DNA from: Alphaproteobacteria bacterium
GTDB taxonomy: Bacteria; Pseudomonadota; Alphaproteobacteria; Rhodospirillales; Magnetovibrionaceae
NCBI GenBank assembly: GCA_015231605.1
Contig: JADGBG010000012.1
Location: 1 to 46,165, forward strand
Length of the DNA stretch: 46,165 bases
Reading direction: 5' to 3'
Shown: in pieces, positions 18,337-26,914 of the stretch
Numbering within the stretch: the first letter of the stretch is position 1
Layout: every line of letters starts with the position of its first letter
Program-made: the position numbers and the translations under genes
Notes under the pieces: generated by a model
The model's input: only the letters and a program-made list of their open reading frames with translations
What the model was told of the DNA's origin: nothing
The model's database searches: none

Positions 18337-19261
18337 GCCGAAATCCGACACGTGGGGAATTTCCTATGTCATTCCGGTCTACAACGAGGAACGCGCCATC
18401 GTGTCCACGATCGAGCGCGTCCGCGCCGTTCTGGAAAGCTTGAAGCGGCCCTATGAAATCATCGTCGTCGATGACGGATCGGGTGACGCATCCGCGGAGC
18501 GGGCGAAGTCCTGCAAGGGCGTGACCGTCATCCGCCATCCGTCCAACGCCGGTTACGGCGCGTCGCTCAAGACCGGCATCACCCATGCCCGATACGATTT
18601 CATCGGCATCGTCGACGCCGACGGATCGTACGAGATCGAAAAAATCGCGGAGCTGGCGACATATCTGGACGACGGATTCGACATGGCGGTCGCCACCCGC
18701 AGCAACGTGTTCGATCACGACGGCTTCTTCAAGAAGATTTCCCGCAAGATCTATATCGAGGCCATCCGCCTGCTGGTCAACCGTCAGGCCCAGGACCCCA
18801 ACAGCGGGCTCCGGATGTTCACGCGCTCCTTCGCGCTGCGTTTCTTCCCGTTCCTGTGCAACACGTTTTCCTTCACCACCAGCCTGACCGTGTTCGGCCT
18901 GGGCGACGCGCGTTTCGTCAAGTACATCCCCAGCGATTACCAGGCCCGCGAGGGCAAGTCCAAGGTGCGCCACTTCCGCGACACCTTGCGCACGATTCAA
19001 TTGATCGTCCAGGGCGTCACGTTTTTCAATCCGGTGAAGATCTTCATCCTTTTGGCGTTGGCGCACGTGGTGTTGGTCGCCTTGCCCAGCCTCGCGCTGA
19101 TGGCCTGCGTGCCGACCGGATATGCCTGGATCTACTTCCTCACGGGAACGGCCGGGTTCGGGCTTCTCGGCATCGGGGCGTTGGGCGACATCATCCGCAT
19201 TTCCGCCATGCGCAACCGCGAACTCCACATGGCCTCGCCCTTCGACGCGACGGACGAATGA
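18311..19261 (+). CDS. Family 2 glycosyltransferase, polyprenyl-phosphate type, with C-terminal helices
   Basis: The 316-residue protein has a GT-A domain with SYVIPVYNEE near residue 18, IIVVDDGSGD near 51 and VDADGSYE near 99. Then comes DPNSGLRMF, characteristic of DPM1/GtrB-like transferases. Two hydrophobic helices lie at about 240-290. It probably attaches a sugar to polyprenyl phosphate on the cytoplasmic side. The ATG at 18311 overlaps asnB 2 by 26 bases; ATG 18326 is an alternative. It ends the plus-strand module and faces the convergent flippase-ligase fusion gene 9 bases away. Sequence similarity to the GT2 at 3602 is limited to family motifs. Confidence 0.85.
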   Translation: MTSKTMPSKPKSDTWGISYVIPVYNEERAIVSTIERVRAVLESLKRPYEIIVVDDGSGDASAERAKSCKGVTVIRHPSNAGYGASLKTGITHARYDFIGIVDADGSYEIEKIAELATYLDDGFDMAVATRSNVFDHDGFFKKISRKIYIEAIRLLVNRQAQDPNSGLRMFTRSFALRFFPFLCNTFSFTTSLTVFGLGDARFVKYIPSDYQAREGKSKVRHFRDTLRTIQLIVQGVTFFNPVKIFILLALAHVVLVALPSLALMACVPTGYAWIYFLTGTAGFGLLGIGALGDIIRISAMRNRELHMASPFDATDE

Positions 19262-19270
19262 TATTTTTCC

Positions 19271-21466
19271 TCAAGGGGACTTGGTCGAAGGTTCCTCTCC
19301 CGGCTGGAGCACCCAGCGGCTCGACGCCAGCAAACCGATGAAGAACCACAACGCCCGCTGATAATAGATTTCGTGGAACAGCGAAAACGAAAACGCCCCC
19401 AGCAAACACAGCAACAGGGCGGCGTCTTCCCATGCCACCCGGCGCAGGCCGTTGCGCGCCGCGTACGACACCAGCGCGACCGGCAGGAACAGCCACATCA
19501 TCAAACCCACGCCCCCCATTTCCGCCATCACCCACAGAACCGTGTTGTGAATCACCAAGGGGTGGTCCTGGCTGCTGATGAACGCGCCCAACCCGCCTCC
19601 GAACAACGGGTTTTCCCGCCACATCCGGAGCGCGCCGATGTAGCTGTAGATGCGTTCGTATTGCATCTCCAGCATATCGATATTCGCCAGATGCCCCACC
19701 AAGTTCTGATCTCTGGGCGTTGAGTGGACCATCCGGGCGATGGGTTCCATCAGGACGTGTCCGCCCCACTCAATCGTCACGAAGAGCGCGACAAGTCCGA
19801 CGACCCTGAGAACGGATCGCCATTCGATGGTCCGAAGAACGAAAGCCGCGGCGCTCATCAGCGCAATGGCCAGAATTCCCGAACGCGACCCCGAGGCGAG
19901 AATCAAAAACGCCACGCCGGCAAGGGCCATATCCCTGATCAGGGACTTCGATGATCGCGGCGCGGAAATCAGCACCGCGAACACCATCACCATCTGAAAG
20001 GCGAAGGCGTTTCTGTTGAAGGCGAGCCCGGAGAACTGATGGGGATACCAGTTCATCCCTTCGTTCCAATTGAACGGGTAAATCTGAAGATTGAGCGCGA
20101 TCCAAAACAGAAGATAGGCCGTGGCGCTGATGAAGAACATCACCCGCAGAACCACGAAAATACTCCGGCGACCAAAAAATGCGGTGAACATCGCGCCGGA
20201 AGCCAGGTAGGACATCACGAACACCAACCCAAATCCCCGGTTGACGCTCGCCCAGGACCCCGAACCATAGCTCGCAAATCCCCACAGCCAGCCAAGCAGA
20301 ATCATCGCGGCGAAAAGACCCAGGCCGAGAGACATGTACGGGATGCGCCAAATGGCATTGCCCTTGTGCCAAAAATACCAAAACGCCATGAACGTCAAAC
20401 CGCCGATCAAGGCGAAGGGATCGGCCAAGTTGACGGTCATCTTGCTGGTCGCCGTGGCGATCTGGGTCTGACTGCCGATCAGCAACGCCACCGCGGTGCC
20501 ACAGATGAACGCGATCAGCCTTTCGAAATGGAATTTTTCGTGTCCTTCGGAAGATTTGGCGAAAGACGTCACCTTCTCGTTCTTCAGCACGGTGGTGCAA
20601 AGCAGCCCATGAGCCACCACCGCAAGCAGGGAAATCACCCCGACCAGCCCCGCCACGACCACCCCAATGGCCGGGTCCAGGGACAAGGTCGAAAACACGA
20701 AACCGGCCGTCAGTTCACGCACCCCCCACCCCGCAAAGCTGATGGGAAAGGCCGCCCCCAACATCACCACCGTAAACGCGGCGGTCAGCAAGGGCAGGGA
20801 GACTTCCGGCAAAAACGCATGCGCGATCAGAACGTAGCCGGCCAGAGTCAGCCCATGCACGACGGCGCTCGTCAAGGTGATGAAGCCGAAACGGACCTTA
20901 AGCACGAGCGCGAACGAGCGGCGCAGATAACGGCGCTCGCTCGGCGTCATGCCGCGCATCCCGATGGGTACGAGGCTGATCGCCACGGCCGTCAAGATCG
21001 TCAGGATCGGCCCCAATGATACCAGGTCGACATGGATCGTGTGCACGATGCTGAAGGCGCCGACGATGGCGATCACGAACAGACTGAGAAACGAGGCACC
21101 CTTTTCCAGGAAGGTCAGCAACACCATGCGCTGCGGATTGGCGGTGTAGAACGAACTGATCCCGGCGCGGGATATCACCTGCCCCAGCGTCTGAAACATC
21201 ACGATCCCGGAGACGTAGGACATGATGTTGATGAAATGCGCCGATTTGAAGGACAGCGAAAATGCGAATTGCCGGGTCAGGGCGTAAAAACGATAGCTCG
21301 CCACGACGAACGAGGCGAAAATCGCCAACGCCGGCAGCATCAGATGGGATGCGCTGATCCGGCTCAGGGTCTCGGCGATATATCCCTCTGGGATATAGGC
21401 ATAGACGACCCCCAGCAGCAGCAACGAGATGATGTGTTTTACATACGTCCTCTGCATCACCAGCAC
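19271..21466 (-). CDS. Flippase-like (LPG_synthase_TM) and O-antigen-ligase-like fusion membrane protein
   Basis: This 731-residue protein is about twice the length of either component family. Residues 1-300 look like an LPG_synthase_TM/UPF0104 domain: ASFVVASYRFYALT near 51, FLEKGASFLSLF near 119, and the hallmark PISFAGWGVREL at 241-252. A hydrophilic linker near 297-313 follows. The C-terminal 400 residues are polytopic and end with a Wzy_C/WaaL-like loop, ENPLFGGGLGAFISSQDHP then VIHNTVLWVMAEMGGVGL. One chain would therefore join a putative lipid-linked-sugar handling domain to a polymerase or ligase in the inner membrane. The reading frame is continuous with no sign of a frameshift. It is the last gene of the long minus-strand run. 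Confidence 0.8.
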   Translation of the reverse strand: MLVMQRTYVKHIISLLLLGVVYAYIPEGYIAETLSRISASHLMLPALAIFASFVVASYRFYALTRQFAFSLSFKSAHFINIMSYVSGIVMFQTLGQVISRAGISSFYTANPQRMVLLTFLEKGASFLSLFVIAIVGAFSIVHTIHVDLVSLGPILTILTAVAISLVPIGMRGMTPSERRYLRRSFALVLKVRFGFITLTSAVVHGLTLAGYVLIAHAFLPEVSLPLLTAAFTVVMLGAAFPISFAGWGVRELTAGFVFSTLSLDPAIGVVVAGLVGVISLLAVVAHGLLCTTVLKNEKVTSFAKSSEGHEKFHFERLIAFICGTAVALLIGSQTQIATATSKMTVNLADPFALIGGLTFMAFWYFWHKGNAIWRIPYMSLGLGLFAAMILLGWLWGFASYGSGSWASVNRGFGLVFVMSYLASGAMFTAFFGRRSIFVVLRVMFFISATAYLLFWIALNLQIYPFNWNEGMNWYPHQFSGLAFNRNAFAFQMVMVFAVLISAPRSSKSLIRDMALAGVAFLILASGSRSGILAIALMSAAAFVLRTIEWRSVLRVVGLVALFVTIEWGGHVLMEPIARMVHSTPRDQNLVGHLANIDMLEMQYERIYSYIGALRMWRENPLFGGGLGAFISSQDHPLVIHNTVLWVMAEMGGVGLMMWLFLPVALVSYAARNGLRRVAWEDAALLLCLLGAFSFSLFHEIYYQRALWFFIGLLASSRWVLQPGEEPSTKSP

Positions 21467-21534
21467 TCATTCAGCGCAATCAAACCGCTTTTTACAACGC
21501 GCCTTGTTATACGATTTGCGGCAATCCGGTTCAC

Positions 21535-22065
21535 TTATTTTCGCCAATCCGGATAGGAAGCGTCGCGCCCGTTCATGATTCTGGGCTGTTCGGGCCAGAC
21601 GATCCCGAAGGCCGGATCGTCCCAGCGCACGCCGCGGGCCAGATCGGCATGATAGGTTTCGCCCATCAGATAGATCACGTCCGTGTCGTCGGCCAGGGTC
21701 AGGAATCCGTGCGCGCAGCCGGGGGGGATGAACAGCCCCTTGCGGTTGTCCGCCGTCAACTCAACGCCGAACCACTGGCAATAGGCCGGGGAATCCGGCC
21801 GCAAATCCACCGCCACGTCGAAAATCGCCCCCCGCCCGCAGGTCACCAGCTTGCGATCCGGGTGGGGCTGGTCCTGATAATGCATGCCCCGCAGGGTGCC
21901 CTTGAGCCGGTTGCCCGACACGTTGGTCTGCAGGATGTGGATGTCCACGCCCGCCTCGGCGAATTCCCGTTCGCAATAGGTGCGCGCGAAAAATCCGCGT
22001 TCGTCCTCGATCTTCTGCAACGAGGTCACCAGAACCCCCGGCAATGGCGTCTTCTCGATCAACAT
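21535..22065 (-). CDS. dTDP-4-dehydrorhamnose 3,5-epimerase family (RfbC-like) sugar epimerase
   Basis: The 176-residue protein starts at ATG 22065 (MLIEKTPLPGV); the open frame extends further upstream but only as a shadow of the methyltransferase gene. The cupin core is clear: DERGFFARTY (21-30), LRGMHYQ with the catalytic His62, FIPPGCAHGF, and the late GVRWDDPAFGIVWP signature. The family epimerises C3 and/or C5 of NDP-4-keto-6-deoxyhexoses. Here it overlaps the C-methyltransferase stop by one base (TGATG). No rmlA/B/D genes are near, while rfbF and rfbG are in the same run, so a CDP-linked or C-methylated 4-keto sugar is the likelier substrate than dTDP-rhamnose precursors. Confidence 0.9.
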   Translation of the reverse strand: MLIEKTPLPGVLVTSLQKIEDERGFFARTYCEREFAEAGVDIHILQTNVSGNRLKGTLRGMHYQDQPHPDRKLVTCGRGAIFDVAVDLRPDSPAYCQWFGVELTADNRKGLFIPPGCAHGFLTLADDTDVIYLMGETYHADLARGVRWDDPAFGIVWPEQPRIMNGRDASYPDWRK

Positions 22066-23288
22066 CACCACACCTCGATCCCGGGAATGGCCACCACGAA
22101 CCGCCCGCCCCAGTCGCGGATGCGGGTCAGCTGCCCGGCGATTTCGTCCCGCAGATTCCACGGCAGGATCAGGACATAGTCCGGCTTGGCCTGATCGATA
22201 TGATCGGGGCTCAAGATCGGAATGCGGCTGCCCGGCAGGAAGCGTCCCTGCTTCCAAGCGTTGGCGTCGGCCACGAAATCGATACTGGCGGCGTCCAGGT
22301 CGCAATAATTCAGCACCGTGTTGCCCTTGGCCGCCGCGCCGTAGCCGACCACGGTCTTGCCGTCGGTTTGGGCCGCGTCGAGGAAGGCCAAAAGCCCTTC
22401 GCGCACCGCCTCGACCCGTTCGGCGAAGCCTGCGTAGGCCGCCGTCCCGTCCAGTCCCGCCGCCGCCTCCTTGGCGCGCACGGCCGCCAAACCCGGACCC
22501 TCGCCGTGACGGCCGGAACCGGCCAGACAGGCGAATACCCGCAGCGATCCGCCATGGGTGGGGATTTCCTCGACGTCGAACACACGCAGTCCGTGGGCCT
22601 TGAACACGACCTCGACCGACAGCAGGGACAGGTAGAAATAGTGTTCGTGGTAGATGGTGTCGAACTGCACCCCCCGCAGCATGTTAAGCAGATGGGGGAA
22701 TTCCACCGTCAGCACGCCGTCGTCCTTCAACAGCTGGGCGAACCCGGCGACGAAACCGTTGATGTCGGGCACGTGGGCCAGCACGTTGTTGGCGGCGATG
22801 AGATCGGCCGCGTGTCCTTGCGCCTTGAGGTCGCGGGCGGTGTCGGCGCTGAAGAACAGCTCGACCGTCTCCACCCCCTTGTCGCGCGCCGCCTGAGCGA
22901 CGGAGGCGGAAGGTTCGACACCCAGCACCGGCACCCCGGCCTTGACGAAATGCTGCAACAGATAGCCGTCGTTGCTGGCGGCCTCCACGACCTTGGAGGT
23001 TCCGTCCAGGCCCAGCCTAGCGATCATCTTGTCGGCGTAGGCCTTGGCGTGCGCCACCCAACTGGCGGAGGTCGACGAGAAATAGGCGTAATCGCCGTGA
23101 AAAATCTCACCCGGATCCACGGTGGTGTCCAGTTGCGCCAAATGGCAGGCACCGCAGACCATGACCCTGAGGGGATAGAGCGTTTCGTCCTGATCCGCCG
23201 ATTTGAGATAGCTGTTGGACGGCGGCTGTTCGCCCAGGTCCACCAACACGGTTTCCAGCGGCGCATGGCAAAAACGGCAGGCGGTCAT
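22065..23288 (-). CDS. NDP-4-keto-sugar C-methyltransferase (NovU/TylC3/TcaB9 type)
   Basis: The 407-residue protein has the full three-part architecture of sugar C-methyltransferases. The N-terminal zinc-binding domain has C4-x2-C7 and C45-x2-C48. The SAM-binding motif is VVEAASNDGYL at 100-110. The active-site motif YHEHYFYL lies at 213-220, and the C-terminal domain has GYGAAAKGNT near 320. In TcaB9-like enzymes the YHEH motif carries the base that deprotonates C3 of an NDP-4-keto-sugar before methylation. Overlaps of 4 bases with the GT2 upstream and 1 base with the RfbC-like gene downstream tie it to them. The product is probably a 3-C-methyl-6-deoxyhexose donor; the nucleotide (CDP) is inferred from rfbFG. 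Confidence 0.9.
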   Translation of the reverse strand: MTACRFCHAPLETVLVDLGEQPPSNSYLKSADQDETLYPLRVMVCGACHLAQLDTTVDPGEIFHGDYAYFSSTSASWVAHAKAYADKMIARLGLDGTSKVVEAASNDGYLLQHFVKAGVPVLGVEPSASVAQAARDKGVETVELFFSADTARDLKAQGHAADLIAANNVLAHVPDINGFVAGFAQLLKDDGVLTVEFPHLLNMLRGVQFDTIYHEHYFYLSLLSVEVVFKAHGLRVFDVEEIPTHGGSLRVFACLAGSGRHGEGPGLAAVRAKEAAAGLDGTAAYAGFAERVEAVREGLLAFLDAAQTDGKTVVGYGAAAKGNTVLNYCDLDAASIDFVADANAWKQGRFLPGSRIPILSPDHIDQAKPDYVLILPWNLRDEIAGQLTRIRDWGGRFVVAIPGIEVW

Positions 23289-24214
23289 GCGGCAGACTCC
23301 GGTCTGGCTCTCGTCGTGGTCTTGGACGCGGGTACGCCCAACAGATACGCCAACGAACCCATGAAGCGGGCGCGGTCCCGCATCCCTTTGCGCTTGTTGA
23401 ACGAAAGCGTGTAAAGCCCCCCCTTCAGACCATAACGAAAGGCCTGTTTCAACCCCAAACGAAGGGCCGAGGGCGGCGAAACGTACTTGGCCTCGAAATA
23501 CAGGCGCGACCAGGCCATGTGGTAGTACTTTTCATAAAACTTGTCCCACCCCGTGCCGACGGATCCGCCGACGGCGTGGGTGGCTTCGGCGCGCGGGTCG
23601 ATTTGCACGGTGTAGCCCGCCCTCATCAGGCGCATGCACAGATCGTCGTCTTCGTAATAAAGAAAAATCGCCCGATCAAAATAACCGATTTTCCTAGCGG
23701 CTTCGTGGCGCAGAAGATTGACCGCGCCGGAGATACACCAGGTGCAGAACGGGCCTTCGGGACGAGGTTCGTCGTCGCGGCGCGACGGCATCCGGCTCCG
23801 CCATTCGAACGGGCCGTTCCAGGACCGGTCGTACCCTCCTTGCGGCAACGGCAACAAGGGACCGATCATGCCGATGCTCCGATCGGCGTCGGCGTCCGCC
23901 ACCAGACGTTCGATGGTCCCCGGTTCGAACACCGCGTCGGGATTCATCATCAGGGCATATTCCGTTTCCACCAGCTCCAATCCCTGGGACGCCGCGGTAC
24001 CGTACCCGAGCCCCACCGGGTTGTGGATGATGTGAGCCTGAGGCGCCTTGGCGCGCACGATGTCCAGCGTGTTGTCGTGGCTGGCGTTGTCGACAAGGAC
24101 AATGCGCTTGTCCGTCCCGAACACGTCCAGACATTCCCCGATCACGGCCGAGGAATTGTGCACGACGATCACCACCGTGACGCGGTCCCAGGTGTTGTCC
24201 GGGGTATCGGTCAT
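23285..24214 (-). CDS. Family 2 glycosyltransferase (rhamnosyltransferase-like)
   Basis: The 309-residue soluble protein has the GT-A pattern of WbbL/rhamnosyltransferase-like GT2 enzymes. The motifs are VTVVIVVHNSS near residue 8, VLVDNASHDNT near 35, MNPDAVFEPG (the DxD-equivalent NPD) near 92, and YYEDDDLCMRL near 183. It should transfer an activated sugar, possibly the C-methyl deoxyhexose made by the next genes, to a lipid-linked oligosaccharide on the cytoplasmic face. The start overlaps the aminotransferase stop by ATGA, and its stop overlaps the methyltransferase start the same way, indicating coupled translation. Confidence 0.87.
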   Translation of the reverse strand: MTDTPDNTWDRVTVVIVVHNSSAVIGECLDVFGTDKRIVLVDNASHDNTLDIVRAKAPQAHIIHNPVGLGYGTAASQGLELVETEYALMMNPDAVFEPGTIERLVADADADRSIGMIGPLLPLPQGGYDRSWNGPFEWRSRMPSRRDDEPRPEGPFCTWCISGAVNLLRHEAARKIGYFDRAIFLYYEDDDLCMRLMRAGYTVQIDPRAEATHAVGGSVGTGWDKFYEKYYHMAWSRLYFEAKYVSPPSALRLGLKQAFRYGLKGGLYTLSFNKRKGMRDRARFMGSLAYLLGVPASKTTTRARPESAA

Positions 24215-25323
24215 AACGCCTGCACAGCCTCTATGATCTTGTCCTGGGTCGCGGCATCCAAATACGGATGCATCGGCAAGCTCAGGACTTCCCCTGCCAA
24301 ACGCTCGGAAACGGCGACGCCGGCGGGTGCTACGGGGCAGTCCCGATAGCCGCCCTGACGGTTCAGTGGCAAGGGATAGTACACCGCGCTGGGCACGCCG
24401 GCGGCCTTGAGGCGCGCCTGCACGTCATCCCGATTCTTAAGCGTTAGTGTGTATTGCGCCCAACTGGACAAAGCCCCTTCGCGCACCACCGGAACCGTCG
24501 CCACGTCGTGAAGCGCTTCGGTGTAACGCGCCGCCACCCGGTTGCGGGCGTCGATTTCGTCGCCGAAGATGCGCAGCTTTTCGATCAGTACCGCCGCCTG
24601 TAGCGTGTCCAGACGGCTATTGAGACCGATGCGCACGTTGTCGTATTTCTCGGTCCCCTTGCCGTGCTGGGCCAGCGATTTGATCAGCGCAGCCTTGTCC
24701 GCGTCGTCGCACAAAACCGCGCCGCCGTCGCCATAACACCCCAAGGGCTTGGCGGGGAAGAAGCTGGTGGTGGTGTAATCGGCCAGTGTCCCCACCCGCT
24801 TGCCGTTCATCTCGCCCCCCAGGCCCTGGGCCGCGTCGGCCACCATGACAGCACCCGCGTCCCGCGCGATGGGGGTGAGCGCGGCATAGTCGGCGGGCTG
24901 GCCGAACAGGTCCACCGCCACCACCATTTTGGGCCGTAAGCCGCGAACCCTGGCGTCGACGATGGCGGCCTTGAGGCTTGCCGCGTCCATGTCGAAGGTA
25001 TCGGGCAGGACGTCCACGAAATACGGCGTCGCGCCCAGAAGCGAAAATGCCTCCGCCGTGGCGACGAAGGTGAAGGAAGGCACGAACACCGCGTCGCCCA
25101 CGCCCACGCCTTCGGCCATGCCGACCAGGGTGAGCGCATCGGTTCCGTTGGCGCAGCTCAGCACATGCCTGGCGCCGGTGAACGCCGCCAGGGCGGCCTC
25201 GAACTCGCCCACCTCGCGGCCCTGGATGAAATCGCCGCGTTCCAGAACCCGGCCGATGGCTTCGGTGATGGCCGGCTCCAAACGTAGGCGCTGGGCCTGA
25301 AGGTCGATGAACGCGATGCCCAT
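24211..25323 (-). CDS. wbpE: DegT/DnrJ/EryC1/StrS aminotransferase, WbpE/WlbC-like
   Basis: The real start is ATG 25323 (MGIAFIDLQAQ), giving 370 residues, the family norm. PLP-enzyme landmarks are CANGTDAL (58-65), ADAAQGLGG with the pyridine-binding Asp near 163, and SFFPAKPLGCYGDGGA with the Schiff-base Lys192. The NH2-terminal FIDLQAQ and this Lys motif are typical of WbpE, which aminates C3 of UDP-2-acetamido-3-keto-glucuronate. It lies between the acetyltransferase (2-base gap) and the GT2 (4-base overlap), the same order as in wlb/wbp loci. The sugar specificity is inferred from the neighbours. Confidence 0.9.
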   Translation of the reverse strand: MGIAFIDLQAQRLRLEPAITEAIGRVLERGDFIQGREVGEFEAALAAFTGARHVLSCANGTDALTLVGMAEGVGVGDAVFVPSFTFVATAEAFSLLGATPYFVDVLPDTFDMDAASLKAAIVDARVRGLRPKMVVAVDLFGQPADYAALTPIARDAGAVMVADAAQGLGGEMNGKRVGTLADYTTTSFFPAKPLGCYGDGGAVLCDDADKAALIKSLAQHGKGTEKYDNVRIGLNSRLDTLQAAVLIEKLRIFGDEIDARNRVAARYTEALHDVATVPVVREGALSSWAQYTLTLKNRDDVQARLKAAGVPSAVYYPLPLNRQGGYRDCPVAPAGVAVSERLAGEVLSLPMHPYLDAATQDKIIEAVQAL

Positions 25324-25325
25324 GG

Positions 25326-25910
25326 TCAGTCCGCAGGCTCCAAGAGGTTGTCCGTGTTGAGGCGATAGCGCGTGCCGTCGATCGGGCACACCAGGTCGTC
25401 GCCCAGCTTGCCCCCGGCGCGGCTCATCCAGCCGATGCGCTTGGCGGGAACCCCCGCCATCAGGGCGTGGTCCGGAACGTCCCCCGCCACCACCGCCCCC
25501 GCCGCGATGAAGCAGTATGCGCCCAGAGTGTGGCCGCACACGATGGTGGCGTTGGCGCCGATGGTGGCGCCCCGCTTGACCAGGGTTTCGCGGAACTCGT
25601 CCTTGCGTTCGATCTCGGCACGCGGATTGTTGACGTTGGTGAACACGCACGACGGCCCGCAGAACACGCCGTCTTCCAACGTCACGCCCTTGTAGACGCT
25701 GACGTTGTTCTGGATCTTCACCTTATTGCCGATGGTGACATGCGGGCCCACCACCACGTTCTGCCCCAGCACGCACTCTTGACCGATCTGGGTGTTCGGC
25801 AGAACGTGGGCGAAATGCCAGATCTTGGTCCCCGCGCCGATCACGCAGGGTTCGTCCACGTAGGCGCTTTCGTGGATGGTCACCCCGTCGATCTGCGGCG
25901 CGCGGCCCAT
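25326..25910 (-). CDS. wbpD: UDP-2-acetamido-3-amino-glucuronate N-acetyltransferase-like, WbpD/WlbB
   Basis: The 194-residue protein starts at ATG 25910 ([10 protein letters not shown]), 5 bases after the dehydrogenase stop. It is a left-handed beta-helix acyltransferase with repeated hexapeptides such as [23 protein letters not shown] and [12 protein letters not shown]. It also has the characteristic loop [12 protein letters not shown] and the PAKRIGW ending of the WbpD group. It should transfer acetyl from acetyl-CoA to the 3-amino group made by the WbpE-like enzyme. A short C-terminal tail ([10 protein letters not shown]) resembles the zinc-less end seen in many WlbB proteins. Trimeric cytoplasmic enzyme by family knowledge. 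Confidence 0.92.
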   Translation of the reverse strand: MGRAPQIDGVTIHESAYVDEPCVIGAGTKIWHFAHVLPNTQIGQECVLGQNVVVGPHVTIGNKVKIQNNVSVYKGVTLEDGVFCGPSCVFTNVNNPRAEIERKDEFRETLVKRGATIGANATIVCGHTLGAYCFIAAGAVVAGDVPDHALMAGVPAKRIGWMSRAGGKLGDDLVCPIDGTRYRLNTDNLLEPAD

Positions 25911-25915
25911 GACAT

Positions 25916-26857
25916 CTATCCCTTGCCCTGGACGAAGGGGTGCTGTTCGCCGCGGCCCGGCTCCAGATCGCAGGTGCGGATGTTGGACACCAACTCGATC
26001 GAGGGACGCACCACGTCGATGCCGAACCCGCCGCCGTTCAGGACGTCCTGGTAGCTCAGCGTGTGCAGATCGGTGAAGCCGCCGGAAAACTCCACCTCGT
26101 TCCCGTCCACGGTGATGGAGCGGTAGGTGGTCTGGCCCTTGGGCGTGTGCGGCGGCAGATCGTTGCGATCCACCGACAGGAACCAGCGCACGCGGGCGCG
26201 CTGGTATTCCAGATAGCCCGCCGCATGGCTGGGCGTGCGCAGATGCACATGGCTGGCCTGGAGCGGACCGAACACGAACGACAGCATGTCGTAGAAGTGC
26301 ACGCCGATGTTGGTGGCGATGCCGCCGGACTTGGATTCGTCGCCCTTCCACGAAACGAAATACCAACCGCCGCGCGACGTGATGTAGGTGAGGTCCACCT
26401 CGAACATCTTGTCTGCGGGTTCCACGTCGATGCGTTCCTTGAGCGCCAGGATGGCCGGGTGCAGACGCAGTTGCAGGATGGTGTGCACGCGCTTGCCGGT
26501 CTGGCGTTCCATGTCCTGCAGGCCGTCCAGGTTCCACGGGTTGAGGACCAGCGGCTTTTCGCAAATGGCGTCGGCTTCCGAGCGCAGCGCGAAGCGGATG
26601 TGCGCGTCGTGCAGGTAGTTGGGCGAGCAGATCGACACGTAATCGGCCTTGTTCCCGGCGCGCCGGATCTTGTCGATGTGGCGGTCGAACCGTTCGAATT
26701 CCGTGAAAAAGCGCGCGTCGGGGAAGTGGCTGTCGATGACGCCCACGCTGTCTGACGGATCGTAGGCCGCGACCAGATCGCCGCCCACTTCCTTCATGGC
26801 CTTCATGTGCCGGGGCGCGACGTAGCCCGCCGCGCCGATCAAGGCGAATCTGTTCAT
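25916..26857 (-). CDS. wbpB: UDP-N-acetyl-2-amino-2-deoxyglucuronate 3-dehydrogenase-like, WbpB/WlbA
   Basis: I chose ATG 26857 ([13 protein letters not shown], 313 residues), not the in-frame ATG 26878, because the Rossmann strand then starts at residue 4. The Gfo/Idh/MocA fold shows [16 protein letters not shown] (76-85), EKPL (100-103) and the WlbA hallmark LQLRLHP (128-134). The enzyme oxidises C3 of UDP-GlcNAc-uronate with NAD, the first step before WbpE and WbpD. It leads the wbpB-D-E order seen in wlb/wbp clusters. UDP-GlcNAc 6-dehydrogenase (wbpA) and the 2-epimerase (wbpI) are not found in this window. Confidence 0.92.
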   Translation of the reverse strand: MNRFALIGAAGYVAPRHMKAMKEVGGDLVAAYDPSDSVGVIDSHFPDARFFTEFERFDRHIDKIRRAGNKADYVSICSPNYLHDAHIRFALRSEADAICEKPLVLNPWNLDGLQDMERQTGKRVHTILQLRLHPAILALKERIDVEPADKMFEVDLTYITSRGGWYFVSWKGDESKSGGIATNIGVHFYDMLSFVFGPLQASHVHLRTPSHAAGYLEYQRARVRWFLSVDRNDLPPHTPKGQTTYRSITVDGNEVEFSGGFTDLHTLSYQDVLNGGGFGIDVVRPSIELVSNIRTCDLEPGRGEQHPFVQGKG

Positions 26858-26914
26858 GTGTTCATGCCCTTCGAACATGAGTGTTGTCCGGGGCCACGAC
26901 GGCCCCGTGCCTGT

